Assembly (NCBI GenBank): GCA_023512345.1
Contig: JAILZT010000012.1
Location: forward strand, 62,001-126,000
DNA: 64,000 nt
Source: Paenibacillus sp.
Lineage (GTDB): Bacteria; Bacillota; Bacilli; Paenibacillales; Paenibacillaceae
Direction of reading: 5' to 3'
Below are positions 1 through 7,614 of this stretch, piece after piece. Position 1 is the stretch's first letter. Every line of letters begins with the position of its first letter. Both the position numbers and the translations under genes were made by a program. Below the pieces are notes generated by a model. It was not told where the DNA came from, made no database searches, and worked only from the letters and a program-made list of their open reading frames with translations.

Positions 1-2
1 GG

Positions 3-1163
3 GACAAGGCATTATCGGATCTTGTATCCGGTACGCGTTCTTATCCAGAGCTCGCAACTTCACTTGCTGATGAACTGGGCTTGCATAGGTCGGTGGAAGA
101 CTGCCGGATCGCCGTGATCTCACTTAAGTCCGCCAACTGTCGTCTGCTAGAGCGGTTTCATGGTGATTTGCAGTTAACGTCATTTGTATTGGTGAATGTC
201 TGCAATGAAGTGATTTCTCCGCAGCGCAGCGGGTTTGCTTTTCGTTATTGGCTTGCGGATACCGACATCGTCGTATTGTTCTGGGGTGACGAGGAAAAAG
301 CGGAGGAGTGGGTTCTTCGCATGAATGAATCGATTCAACGTGCCTATGGTATACAGCTGGATATAGGGCTTAGCCTCAACAATGCCTTTCCGGCGCAGCT
401 TCCACTTGCCTTTCGTCAAGCTTGTCAGGGACTCAGTGAAAGGAACATTCTCCAATCGCACGGTCGGATCCACCTCTACCGAGAAGAGCTTGATGAGGTA
501 AATGCTGGGGGAGAGCATTCCCTTCCCATTCATTTGGAAAAGTTCAGGATATCTGTATTGTCCGGGGAAGTTGAAAGAATGAACAAAGCCGTGGACGATT
601 GGGCAGAGCATCTCAGCAGCATGAACCTCCTAACAGAGAGTAGTATCCGGCGGTGGGAAGGTGAAATTCGGTTAATCCTTACCCGTTGGAGAACAGAGCA
701 GTGGGGGGAAGGACAGTTTGCTGAGGATTTCATTCATTTCGAGCCATGTTATGGAGAGGAAGGGCTGTTCTCGGTGGAAGGCTGGGCCAATCATCTGAAG
801 TCGCTGCTGCTGAAGTTGTCTAAGGAAGGCGGGCTCACTCAGAATGCAGACAGCCGAATTATACTGGAAATTAGGAACTATCTAGATCAGAATTATCAAC
901 AAGACATGACGCTTCAGCATATTGCCGAACGTTTTTATATTAGCAGAGAGAATGTCTCCCGAAAATTTAAGCAAGTCACGGGTGAGAATCTTTCCGATTA
1001 TTTGACGAATCTAAGAGTGGATAAGGCCAAGGTTCTGCTTCAAAATACAAATATGCGATTATCACAAATTTCGGAGCTCGTCGGCTACGAGGATGAAAAA
1101 TACTTCAGCAGGGTCTTTAAGAAAGCTACGGGTCAGACCCCTAGGGAATATCGTAAGCAGTGA
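3..1163 (+). CDS. AraC-type response regulator, 3' part (start outside window)
   Basis: The reading frame is open from base 3 to the stop at 1161-1163, so the gene begins left of the window and the TTG at 81 need not be its start. The C-terminal ~100 residues carry two helix-turn-helix units of the AraC/XylS family (LQHIAERFYISRENVSRKFK, then ISELVGYEDEKYFSRVFKK, ending TPREYRK). The ~230 residues before it look like the linker of YesN-type response regulators, which normally have an N-terminal receiver; that receiver would lie outside the window. In this family the partner is a YesM-type kinase and the targets are usually neighbouring carbohydrate genes, but no such target is visible downstream. 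A terminator follows at 1201. Confidence 0.85.
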   Translation, partial: DKALSDLVSGTRSYPELATSLADELGLHRSVEDCRIAVISLKSANCRLLERFHGDLQLTSFVLVNVCNEVISPQRSGFAFRYWLADTDIVVLFWGDEEKAEEWVLRMNESIQRAYGIQLDIGLSLNNAFPAQLPLAFRQACQGLSERNILQSHGRIHLYREELDEVNAGGEHSLPIHLEKFRISVLSGEVERMNKAVDDWAEHLSSMNLLTESSIRRWEGEIRLILTRWRTEQWGEGQFAEDFIHFEPCYGEEGLFSVEGWANHLKSLLLKLSKEGGLTQNADSRIILEIRNYLDQNYQQDMTLQHIAERFYISRENVSRKFKQVTGENLSDYLTNLRVDKAKVLLQNTNMRLSQISELVGYEDEKYFSRVFKKATGQTPREYRKQ

Positions 1164-1198
1164 AAGGATGAAAAGGGAACCATAATATAATCTGATTA

Positions 1199-1234
1199 AT
1201 AGGACTGCTCCCCATTGGGACAGTCCTTATTTGT
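1199..1234 (+). terminator. Intrinsic terminator after the AraC-type regulator gene
   Basis: AGGACTG and TCCC pair with GGGA and CAGTCCT around a CATT loop, followed by TATTTGT. The right arm GGGACAGTCCT is shared with the larger hairpin at 44225-44284, so this may be a short member of the same dispersed element family. Confidence 0.75.
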
Positions 1235-1240
1235 GTAAGG

Positions 1241-1436
1241 TGCTGTGAGCGGAAATGTTCAGAAAGAGCAGGATTTGGTGTGTGATCGGGGCACCACGAG
1301 CCGAAATGTTGCAGAAAGTGCAGGATTTGGTGTGTGAACGGAGCATCACGAGCGGAAATGTTGCAGAATGTGCGGGAATGGGTGTGTGATCGGAGCATCA
1401 CGAGCGAAAATGTTGCAGAATGTGCAGGAAAGGGAT
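1241..1436. repeat. 52-bp tandem direct repeats, about four units
   Basis: Units containing GAGCGGAAATGTTGCAGAA, then GTGCAGGATTTGGTGTGTGA and CGGAGCATCAC, recur with GAGC anchors at 1247, 1298, 1350 and 1402, giving periods of 51, 52 and 52 bp. The last unit is truncated. Copies differ by a few substitutions each. The array fills the space between the terminator at 1199 and the serpin gene. It has no coding frame with a ribosome site. Confidence 0.9.
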
Positions 1437-1524
1437 CGTTCTGCGCAAAGGGAGCTGTATTTTGAAACTATCTCTCATTAATATACGTCTTAACATATAT
1501 GTATATAAAAGGGAGGCGTATAGC

Positions 1525-2760
1525 TTGTTATTACCTTCATCCTTCAAGAAGCCTATGGCCATACTAATGGTTCTGTTACTCGGAGTAGCCGGCTGCAGCA
1601 ATGTTAGGGAATCTTCAATTTATGAGGCAAAAGATGTCAATCACGTACAGGTAAAAGCTTACAATGACTTTGCCCTGCACCTAGCGGATAAGCTCCTTAA
1701 GGAGTCTAGTGGAGAGAACTTGTTCATTTCTCCACTCAGTATAACCTTTGCTCTTTCTCTTGTCCTGAATGGGGCAGAAGGTGGGACTAGAGCAGAGCTT
1801 CAGCAAGCCCTTGGGGTAGAGGGAATGACACTTGAAGCGCTGAATAAAGGAAACGAGGTACTAACCGACCTGTTAACGTATGAGGATACTGAAGTTGAAT
1901 TGAAGATTGCGAATGGTCTTTGGGCAAGAAAAGAAACGCCGTTGCTGGATAGCTATACCGATACTCTTAAGAAATCATATAAGGTCAAGGTAAAGACGTT
2001 GGATTTTGAAGATGAGGGTTCCGCCAAGACGATTAACAATTGGGTGAAGAAAAATACAGATGGGCGAATTGAGGAGATTGTAGAACCCAGCCTGCTTAAA
2101 TCCAATGTATTGCTGTTAGCTAACGCTATATATTTTAACGGTACTTGGTCCAAACCCTTCGAGGAATCGTTCACCCGAAAGGTTCCCTTTTATCTCGCCG
2201 ATGGCACTGAGGAAACAGTCCAAATGATGATGCAGACAACGGTATTATCCTATAAGGAGACGGAGAGTTTTAAGGCAGTTCGTCTACCTTATGGCAGCGG
2301 TGTTTGGGATATGGTGGTGGTACTTCCGAATGAAGGCCAAACCCTTACAGAAATGGCTCCGCAGCTTTTATCTCAATCGGACGAATGGCGGGAGGGCTTT
2401 GTAGAGGGGAAGGCGATAGTGGAGCTGCCCCGTTTCCAATTGAAGTATAACAATAGTCTCAAGGACACATTACAGCTGCTTGGGGTGAAAAGCGCGTTTG
2501 ATTCGGCAGCGGCTGATTTTTCGGCTATGACCGGTAAGACCAGTGGTCTGTTCATCACCGATGTGCTTCATAAATCGTTCATTGAGGTGAATGAACACGG
2601 GACAGAGGCAGCGGCTGTCACTTCAGTTATGATGGCCGGCAGCGCACCAGCTCCTGATAAACCCTTTCAAATCAATGTGAATCGTCCGTTTTTCTTCGCC
2701 ATTGAAGATCATACCACTGGATCGATTGTTTTTATGGGGACTGTGTTTAATCCAGAATAG
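1525..2760 (+). CDS. Serpin-family protease inhibitor, predicted lipoprotein
   Basis: A 411-residue serpin if translated from the TTG at 1525, which has GGGAGG at 1511-1516 at good spacing; longer starts reach back toward the repeat array and lack a ribosome site. Residues 1-24 form a lipoprotein signal with lipobox LLGVAGC (Cys24), so the inhibitor should be anchored outside the membrane. The serpin core follows (NLFISPLSITFALSLVLNGA near the start). The hinge GTEAAAVTS fits the inhibitory type, which needs small residues for loop insertion, and the C-terminal signature is NRPFFFAIEDH. Counting from the hinge puts P1 near Ser or Ala in MMAGSAPAP, hinting at small-residue (elastase or subtilisin-like) targets; this is a guess. 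The target protease is not visible nearby. Confidence 0.9.
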   Translation: MLLPSSFKKPMAILMVLLLGVAGCSNVRESSIYEAKDVNHVQVKAYNDFALHLADKLLKESSGENLFISPLSITFALSLVLNGAEGGTRAELQQALGVEGMTLEALNKGNEVLTDLLTYEDTEVELKIANGLWARKETPLLDSYTDTLKKSYKVKVKTLDFEDEGSAKTINNWVKKNTDGRIEEIVEPSLLKSNVLLLANAIYFNGTWSKPFEESFTRKVPFYLADGTEETVQMMMQTTVLSYKETESFKAVRLPYGSGVWDMVVVLPNEGQTLTEMAPQLLSQSDEWREGFVEGKAIVELPRFQLKYNNSLKDTLQLLGVKSAFDSAAADFSAMTGKTSGLFITDVLHKSFIEVNEHGTEAAAVTSVMMAGSAPAPDKPFQINVNRPFFFAIEDHTTGSIVFMGTVFNPE

Positions 2761-2776
2761 ACTGAGTCGGTATAAA

Positions 2777-2807
2777 AAAGAGGGCCTGTCTCAAAAGCAG
2801 ATATTGC
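2777..2807. repeat. Fragment of dispersed hairpin element
   Basis: AGAGGGCCTGTCTCAAAAGC resembles the left end of the element at 3031-3081 (AGAGGCTGTCTCAAAAGC). The rest of this copy is not recognisable. Confidence 0.5.
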
Positions 2808-2887
2808 AAAAAGGGAGGTGATGTTCTGGAATGTATTACTCTAAATCCATTAGTAGGCAAAGTTGGCCCATAATATATTGAATGTAC

Positions 2888-2949
2888 AAAGAAACCTCTC
2901 CTTTGGAATGGTTGTGTGGTAACTCCAACCAAAGAGAGGTTTCTTTTTG
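2888..2949 (+). terminator. Intrinsic terminator after the serpin gene
   Basis: AAAGAAACCTCTC at 2888 pairs with GAGAGGTTTCTTT ending at 2946, with a second inner pairing (CTTTGG with CCAAAG) and a T-rich tail. It lies between convergent genes and could also serve the minus strand because the left arm begins with A residues. Apart from this hairpin and element copies, nothing else is seen in the 2761-3096 gap. Confidence 0.75.
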
Positions 2950-3030
2950 CTATTTTTAGAGAAGATTTTGGTGCGGTTTCCGCTGACAACAACAACTTAA
3001 GTCTTACTCAAAAAAGAGGCCCCAAAATGT

Positions 3031-3083
3031 AAAAAGAGGCTGTCTCAAAAGCTATGCAAATGGCTACTGGGACGGAGCCACTG
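3031..3083. repeat. Degenerate copy of dispersed palindromic element
   Basis: AGAGGCTGTCTCAAAAGC, then TATGCAAATGGCT and GGGACGGAGCC, align end to end with the reverse complement of the perfect hairpin at 44229-44277. Its own stem is imperfect. A further fragment, AAAAAAGAGGCCCCAAAATG, sits at about 3009-3028. Confidence 0.65.
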
Positions 3084-3096
3084 AAGTGAATATCCC

Positions 3097-4182
3097 TTAG
3101 GATTTCTTCCTCCTGGCTATTTCTTTACGCACTACTGGAGCAACCTCCGTTGCAAGCAGTTCAATGGCAGCAGCCACTTTAGCGTAAGGGAGGCCGCCGA
3201 TATCCATTTGAGCCATAAATCGGGTATGGCCAAATAACTCATACTGGTATAGTATTTTCTCAATAACTTGTTCCGGAGTCCCCACCGCAAGTGCATTATT
3301 AGGAGCGACAAATTGCTCAAAATCACTGCGTGACAATTGATATGGGCTTCCTGATTGAATCATGATAGCGTTGAAATAATTCAAGTAATAAGGATATAAG
3401 TCATCGAGTGCTTGTGCAGAAGTACGCGCGATGTACCCATGGCTGGTAATAGCAATCTTCATATCACTTGAAGGCACCCCACTTGCCGCACCGGCTTGCC
3501 GGTAGCCTTCAGCCATAGGCTGGAAACGCTCCGGACTGCCGCCAAGAATGGCCATTGCCATTCCGATGCCAAGAGAGCCTGCCTTTTCCGCAGTTTCTAC
3601 AGTACCTCCCACACCTACCCAAAGTGGTATGCTGGATTGCAGAGGGCGGGGAGCAATTTCAGCATTGGTCAGCGATGAGCGGTATTTGCCTTCCCAGTTC
3701 ATAATTTCATGCTGATTCAGTTGTTGCAGTAACTTAATATTCTCACCAAATAGCCGATGATGATCCTCGAGTTCATATCCAAACAGCGGGAAGGATTCCG
3801 TAAATGCACCCCGTCCAGCGATAATCTCCGCACGTCCGTCTGAGAGTAGATCTAGCGTGGCAAAGTCCTCAAATACTCTGACAGGATCAATGGTACTAAG
3901 CACTGTTGTGGCGCTGGTTAGTTTGATGCGAGAAGTTACCTGTGAGATCGCTGCGAGTACGACTGGGACAGAGGAAACAACAAAATCAAGCCGGTGATGC
4001 TCCCCGACCCCAAATACATCTAGGCCAAGGTCGTCTGCCAGCTTAGCAGCTGCAACTACCTCATCGAGGCGTTGTTTAGGAGAAATGGTTACTCCTGTTA
4101 ATGGATCAGAGACGATGTCTCCCAATGTATAGATACCAAATTCAAAATCCTGTTCGGGACGTTCATTTGTTCCTGTTCTCAT
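3097..4182 (-). CDS. LLM-class (luciferase-like) flavin-dependent oxidoreductase
   Basis: This 361-residue protein has the luciferase-like monooxygenase fold, typically an FMNH2- or F420-dependent TIM-barrel enzyme. Typical motifs are the early GVGEHH, the SATTVLSTIDPVRVFEDFATLD stretch, DGRAEIIAGRGAF and PLWVGVGGT. Translation starts at ATG 4182 behind AAGGAG with 9-base spacing. The substrate cannot be told from sequence; family members oxidise aldehydes, sulfonates, nitrilotriacetate and others. It diverges from the ArsB/NhaD-type transporter at 4377, and the shared control region holds a perfect palindrome at 4285, so the two may share a regulator. Confidence 0.85.
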   Translation of the reverse strand: MRTGTNERPEQDFEFGIYTLGDIVSDPLTGVTISPKQRLDEVVAAAKLADDLGLDVFGVGEHHRLDFVVSSVPVVLAAISQVTSRIKLTSATTVLSTIDPVRVFEDFATLDLLSDGRAEIIAGRGAFTESFPLFGYELEDHHRLFGENIKLLQQLNQHEIMNWEGKYRSSLTNAEIAPRPLQSSIPLWVGVGGTVETAEKAGSLGIGMAMAILGGSPERFQPMAEGYRQAGAASGVPSSDMKIAITSHGYIARTSAQALDDLYPYYLNYFNAIMIQSGSPYQLSRSDFEQFVAPNNALAVGTPEQVIEKILYQYELFGHTRFMAQMDIGGLPYAKVAAAIELLATEVAPVVRKEIARRKKS

Positions 4183-4284
4183 TCATACAAACTCCTTGTT
4201 ATTAATATTGTTAGTGCAATTGTTGTATTTGAAGCTTGTCCAGTTATGTATCAAGTAGTAATATTATATCACACAAACCCATTC

Positions 4285-4301
4285 ACTTACAATTTGTAAG
4301 T
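4285..4301. promoter_or_regulatory. Palindromic operator candidate in divergent promoter region
   Basis: ACTTACAATTTGTAAGT is a perfect inverted repeat (8-1-8) midway between the divergent starts at 4182 and 4377. TTAC...GTAA half-sites resemble operators of HxlR-family regulators such as YodB and CatR; no such regulator gene is in the window. Confidence 0.55.
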
Positions 4302-4376
4302 TTGTGAGATTTCATGGAATAAACATAGACAACGTAGAAGCTTTTTTAATAATTTGAGAGAAACCGAGGAGGAATT

Positions 4377-5657
4377 ATGGAACAGCAAGCGATATGGGCC
4401 ATTGGAATATTTTTGCTTACTTATGGGCTCATTATTTCAGAAAAGATCCACCGCACTATTTTGGCTATGGCTGGTGCCGTTATATTGGTTATTTTTGGAG
4501 TCGTTGATCAAGAAACAGCCCTTCATCACATTGACTTTAATACGCTGGGTCTTCTTGTGGGTATGATGTTGATTGTAGGGATTACTTCGGAGACCGGGCT
4601 CTTTAAATATGTGGCTCTAAAAGCAGCGAAAGTAGCAAAGGGGGAGCCTAAAAGAATACTGATATTTCTATTTATTATCACGGCGTTTTGTTCGGCATTT
4701 TTGGATAATGTCACTACAGTGCTGCTTATGGTTCCAGTCACCTTCAGTATTACAAAGCAACTGCGGATTAATCCGCTGCCTTTTCTAATTTCACAAATTA
4801 TTGCGTCTAACGTAGGGGGAACTGCAACACTAATTGGTGATCCACCTAACATTATGATCGGCAGCGCCGTGAAAGAACTGACATTCATGGCTTTTATCAG
4901 TAACCTTGCACCCGTAGTAATCATAATCGTAATAGCTTACATACCGTTGCTTCTTATCATGTTCGGCAAACAAATCAAGTCCACCCCTGAGCTGCAACAG
5001 AGAATTATGGAGATGGATGAGCGTTCGTTGATTTCCGATCATAAGTTGCTGCGTAAATGTTTGGTTGTCCTAGGGATTACGATCTTAGGGTTCTTTCTCC
5101 ATCAGACTTTACATTTAGAATCTGCAACGGTGGCCTTGTCGGGAGCATTTTTGCTGCTTCTGCTTACAGGAGAGCCTATGATGGAAAAAGCTTTCCATAG
5201 TGTCGAGTGGATCACGATATTTTTCTTCATAGGTTTATTCGTATTAGTATCTGGTCTTGTGGAGACCGGTGTCATCGCAGAGCTTGCATCCAAGGCTATT
5301 GAGCTTACCGGAGGCGACGTTCTATTAAGCTCCATGCTTATTTTATGGTTGAGCGCTATAGCCTCAGCATTCCTGGATAACATCCCTTTCGTGGCTACAA
5401 TGATCCCCTTAATTCAGGAAATGGGAACCATGGGGGTTTCAAACCTGGAGCCCCTATGGTGGAGTTTGGCCCTGGGAGCCTGCCTGGGAGGTAACGGAAC
5501 TCTAATTGGAGCGAGTGCCAATCTGATTGTAGCGGGATTAGCGGGTAAGGAAGGTTATCCTATTACCTTTATGAAGTATTTAAAATATGGTTTTCCGTTA
5601 ATGATTTTGTCTATTATTATATCCAGTGTGTACATCTACTTAAGATATCTGATGTAG
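4377..5657 (+). CDS. ArsB/NhaD-family ion transporter
   Basis: A 426-residue polytopic membrane protein of the ion-transporter superfamily. The two symmetry-related family loops are present: SNVGGTATLIGDPPNIMIG in the first half and LGGNGTLIGASANLIVAG in the second, each preceded by a helix with FLDN (AFLDNVTTVLL and AFLDNIPFVAT). These are hallmarks of ArsB/NhaD and SLC13-like carriers. The ion is unknown: arsenite, Na+/H+ or a dicarboxylate are all possible, and no ars genes are nearby. The start has GAGGAGG four bases upstream of ATG. It diverges from the flavin oxidoreductase and is followed by a terminator at 5672. Confidence 0.85.
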   Translation: MEQQAIWAIGIFLLTYGLIISEKIHRTILAMAGAVILVIFGVVDQETALHHIDFNTLGLLVGMMLIVGITSETGLFKYVALKAAKVAKGEPKRILIFLFIITAFCSAFLDNVTTVLLMVPVTFSITKQLRINPLPFLISQIIASNVGGTATLIGDPPNIMIGSAVKELTFMAFISNLAPVVIIIVIAYIPLLLIMFGKQIKSTPELQQRIMEMDERSLISDHKLLRKCLVVLGITILGFFLHQTLHLESATVALSGAFLLLLLTGEPMMEKAFHSVEWITIFFFIGLFVLVSGLVETGVIAELASKAIELTGGDVLLSSMLILWLSAIASAFLDNIPFVATMIPLIQEMGTMGVSNLEPLWWSLALGACLGGNGTLIGASANLIVAGLAGKEGYPITFMKYLKYGFPLMILSIIISSVYIYLRYLM

Positions 5658-5671
5658 ACGGGCTTCGGTCT

Positions 5672-5704
5672 AGCGGCTCCCCTTACGGGTGGGCCGTTTT
5701 TTTG
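5672..5704 (+). terminator. Intrinsic terminator after the ArsB/NhaD gene
   Basis: CGGCTCCC pairs with GGGTGGGCCG around CTTAC, followed by a run of seven T residues. Confidence 0.75.
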
Positions 5705-5761
5705 TGTCTAAAGATTTATTTTAAAATTTAATCAAATGGTAAAAAGGTTTTAATATTTTCG

Positions 5762-5790
5762 TTGACAGCCCATAAAATAGATGTTATTTT
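5762..5790 (+). promoter_or_regulatory. Promoter of the sulfonate-type ABC operon
   Basis: TTGACA at 5762-5767, a 17-base spacer and TATTTT as the -10 give a good vegetative (sigma-A) promoter. Transcription would start near 5795, about 125 bases ahead of the first gene. Confidence 0.6.
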
Positions 5791-5797
5791 TAAAAGC

Positions 5798-5828
5798 ATA
5801 AATTCCTATTTAAATACTATGAATTAAA
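5798..5828. promoter_or_regulatory. AT-rich dyad, CymR-like operator candidate
   Basis: TAAATTCCTAT and CTATGAATTAAA form an imperfect inverted repeat across the expected transcription start. The ATTCCTAT half-site resembles dyads known for CymR, the cysteine-metabolism repressor of Firmicutes, which would fit a sulfur operon. The match is by memory and by eye only. Confidence 0.4.
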
Positions 5829-5845
5829 TCACATACCCACTGTAC

Positions 5846-5895
5846 AAACAGAGGTGTTGCGGGCAATAGGCCTGTAATTCCTCTGTTTTTTTATT
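5846..5895 (+). terminator. Leader terminator ahead of the ABC operon
   Basis: AAACAGAGG at 5846-5854 pairs perfectly with CCTCTGTTT at 5880-5888, with an inner eight-pair helix (TTGCGGGC with GCCTGTAA, two wobbles) closed by AATA, then a long T run. It stands between the promoter at 5762 and the ribosome site at about 5907, so transcripts must read through it. Confidence 0.75.
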
Positions 5896-5919
5896 TTTTA
5901 CTTAGAAGGAGGGCTTAGA

Positions 5920-6696
5920 ATGGGAGAGGCTTTGTTGTCCATATCGAACCTTAATAAACGATTTACCAAAGCAGGGGGAGACATACAGGCGTTGCATGAG
6001 GTGGACCTGCAAGTTCAGGAGGGGGAATTCATAACTGTAATCGGTCCAAGTGGCTGCGGAAAAAGCACCCTGCTGCGAATCGTTGCTGGTCTGGATAGCA
6101 GCTATACCGGAACAGTAAAGCTTGGGGGTTCTGAGATTAAAGGACCTGGTATTGATAAAGGCTTTATTTTTCAGGAGCATCGTCTGTTTCCTTGGCTCAC
6201 TGTGGAGAAGAATATCGCTTCAGATTTACCTCTTGGCCAGAAGGAGATCCGCACCAAAGTGAATGAGTTAATTGAGCTGGTGAAGCTGAAAGGCTTCGAG
6301 AAAGCCTACCCCCGAGAGTTGTCGGGAGGCATGGCTCAGCGGGTTGCTATTGCTAGAGCTCTACTCCGTAATCCTAATATATTACTGCTTGATGAGCCTT
6401 TTGGGGCGTTGGATGCTTTCACACGTGCCCATATGCAGACCGTATTGCTTGATATATGGCGCACCAACAAGACAACGATGATCTTTGTTACTCATGATAT
6501 TGATGAAGCTGTGTTCCTTGGGAATCGGGTAGTTATTCTAGAGCCTCGCCCAGGTAAAATCAGAAAAATTGTGCCTATCGATCTGCCATATCCGCGAAAA
6601 AAGACCACTTCTTCCTTTCAAGAATTGCGATTAAAGGTGCTTAATCAATTTGAAAAGGTGGAGGAGCTGGAGCTGACGGATGGTGCCGGCATTTAA
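5920..6696 (+). CDS. ABC transporter ATPase, SsuB/TauB-like
   Basis: This 258-residue protein is the ATP-hydrolysing subunit of a nitrate/sulfonate/taurine-type importer. It has Walker [10 protein letters not shown] (residues 42-50), Q-loop FQEHRLFPW, signature LSGGMAQ (134-140), Walker B ILLLDEP and the switch histidine in VTHD. The ribosome site is AGAAGGAGGGC. It is the first gene of a six-gene operon with two permeases, a flavoprotein, a ferredoxin and a binding lipoprotein. The preceding leader has a terminator hairpin and a CymR-like dyad, so expression probably depends on sulfur status. The substrate is inferred from family only. Confidence 0.9.
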   Translation: MGEALLSISNLNKRFTKAGGDIQALHEVDLQVQEGEFITVIGPSGCGKSTLLRIVAGLDSSYTGTVKLGGSEIKGPGIDKGFIFQEHRLFPWLTVEKNIASDLPLGQKEIRTKVNELIELVKLKGFEKAYPRELSGGMAQRVAIARALLRNPNILLLDEPFGALDAFTRAHMQTVLLDIWRTNKTTMIFVTHDIDEAVFLGNRVVILEPRPGKIRKIVPIDLPYPRKKTTSSFQELRLKVLNQFEKVEELELTDGAGI

Positions 6697-6729
6697 TAGG
6701 ATTGCTAAATAAATAGGTCGACCATACCC

Positions 6730-6775
6730 ATGGAGACATTCTGAACAGTACATTCGGAAGTCTCTTATTTTTGTT
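6730..6775 (+). terminator. Weak intra-operon hairpin between ATPase and first permease
   Basis: GAGAC at 6733 pairs with GTCTC at about 6760, followed by TTATTTTTGTT. The stem is short, so it is more likely an attenuator or processing site than a full stop. Confidence 0.4.
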
Positions 6776-6795
6776 CCAAAAGAAGGAGGGCAGCG

Positions 6796-7599
6796 ATGTC
6801 GGATCAAGCTATAACGGTAAGAACGGCCGAAGGACCCGGAAGATTGATGAGGCTGGGGCTTGGCTTGCTTTTACCGGGAAGTGTACTGGTTCTATGGCAG
6901 TTGTTGGGGCAATATGGAGTGATTTCAGAAATGCTGTTTCCAACACCTTATAGCATTGGGCAAGCTTTTGTAACGTTGGCTTCATCAGGAGACTTATGGG
7001 ATAACTTCAAAATTAGTGCCATAAGGGTTGTGTATGGATTCCTGCTAGGAGCTGGTTTGGGATTGCTGCTAGGGATTTCGGTCGGATTATTCCGTAGCTC
7101 GGAGAAATTGCTCGATCCTTCTCTGCAAATGATTCGTATGATCCCAAGTCTTGCCGTGGTGCCGCTATTTATCCTTTGGTTCGGCATTGGAGAGGAATCA
7201 AAGGTGCTACTAATCGCTAAGGCCGCCTTTTTCCCCCTCTATATCAATACCTTTATGGGAATCCGTGACGTCGACAACAAGCTGTTTGAAGTCTCTCGGG
7301 TGCTTGGCTTTAGTCGATTGAAGCAAATTACCAGGCTGGTGCTTCCGGCTGCATTACCCAATATTATGCTCGGCGTTCGGTTGTCACTTGGGTTGTCTTG
7401 GTTAGGATTGGTTGTTGCAGAGCTCATCGCCTCTACATCAGGAATCGGATATATGATGTCGGATGCGCGTCAGTTTGCGGATACCCCGGTTGTTTTCGTA
7501 GGTATTATTATTTTTGCAGCAGCAGGATTGGTAAGTGATACGCTTATTCGTCTCCTGGAGGGGCGGATGTTGAGATGGAAAGATAGCTATCAGGGATAG
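6796..7599 (+). CDS. ABC transporter permease 1, SsuC-like
   Basis: A 267-residue inner-membrane permease with about six transmembrane helices. The EAA-type cytoplasmic loop that docks on the ATPase reads EVSRVLGFSRLKQITRLVLP, and the preceding MIPSLAVVPLFILWFGIG block is typical of the BPD_transp_1 permeases of sulfonate and nitrate importers. The ribosome site is AGAAGGAGGG with ATG at 6796. It is a close paralogue of the next gene, sharing the FFPLYINTFMGIR and LGLVVAELI blocks, which points to an old tandem duplication and a heterodimeric channel. Confidence 0.9.
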   Translation: MSDQAITVRTAEGPGRLMRLGLGLLLPGSVLVLWQLLGQYGVISEMLFPTPYSIGQAFVTLASSGDLWDNFKISAIRVVYGFLLGAGLGLLLGISVGLFRSSEKLLDPSLQMIRMIPSLAVVPLFILWFGIGEESKVLLIAKAAFFPLYINTFMGIRDVDNKLFEVSRVLGFSRLKQITRLVLPAALPNIMLGVRLSLGLSWLGLVVAELIASTSGIGYMMSDARQFADTPVVFVGIIIFAAAGLVSDTLIRLLEGRMLRWKDSYQG

Positions 7600-7614
7600 A
7601 AAGGGGAAGGTTTC

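Noticed and set aside
1420..1524. Longer serpin frame starting at 1420
   Set aside because: It begins at the end of the repeat array and has no ribosome site; TTG 1525 with GGGAGG is better.
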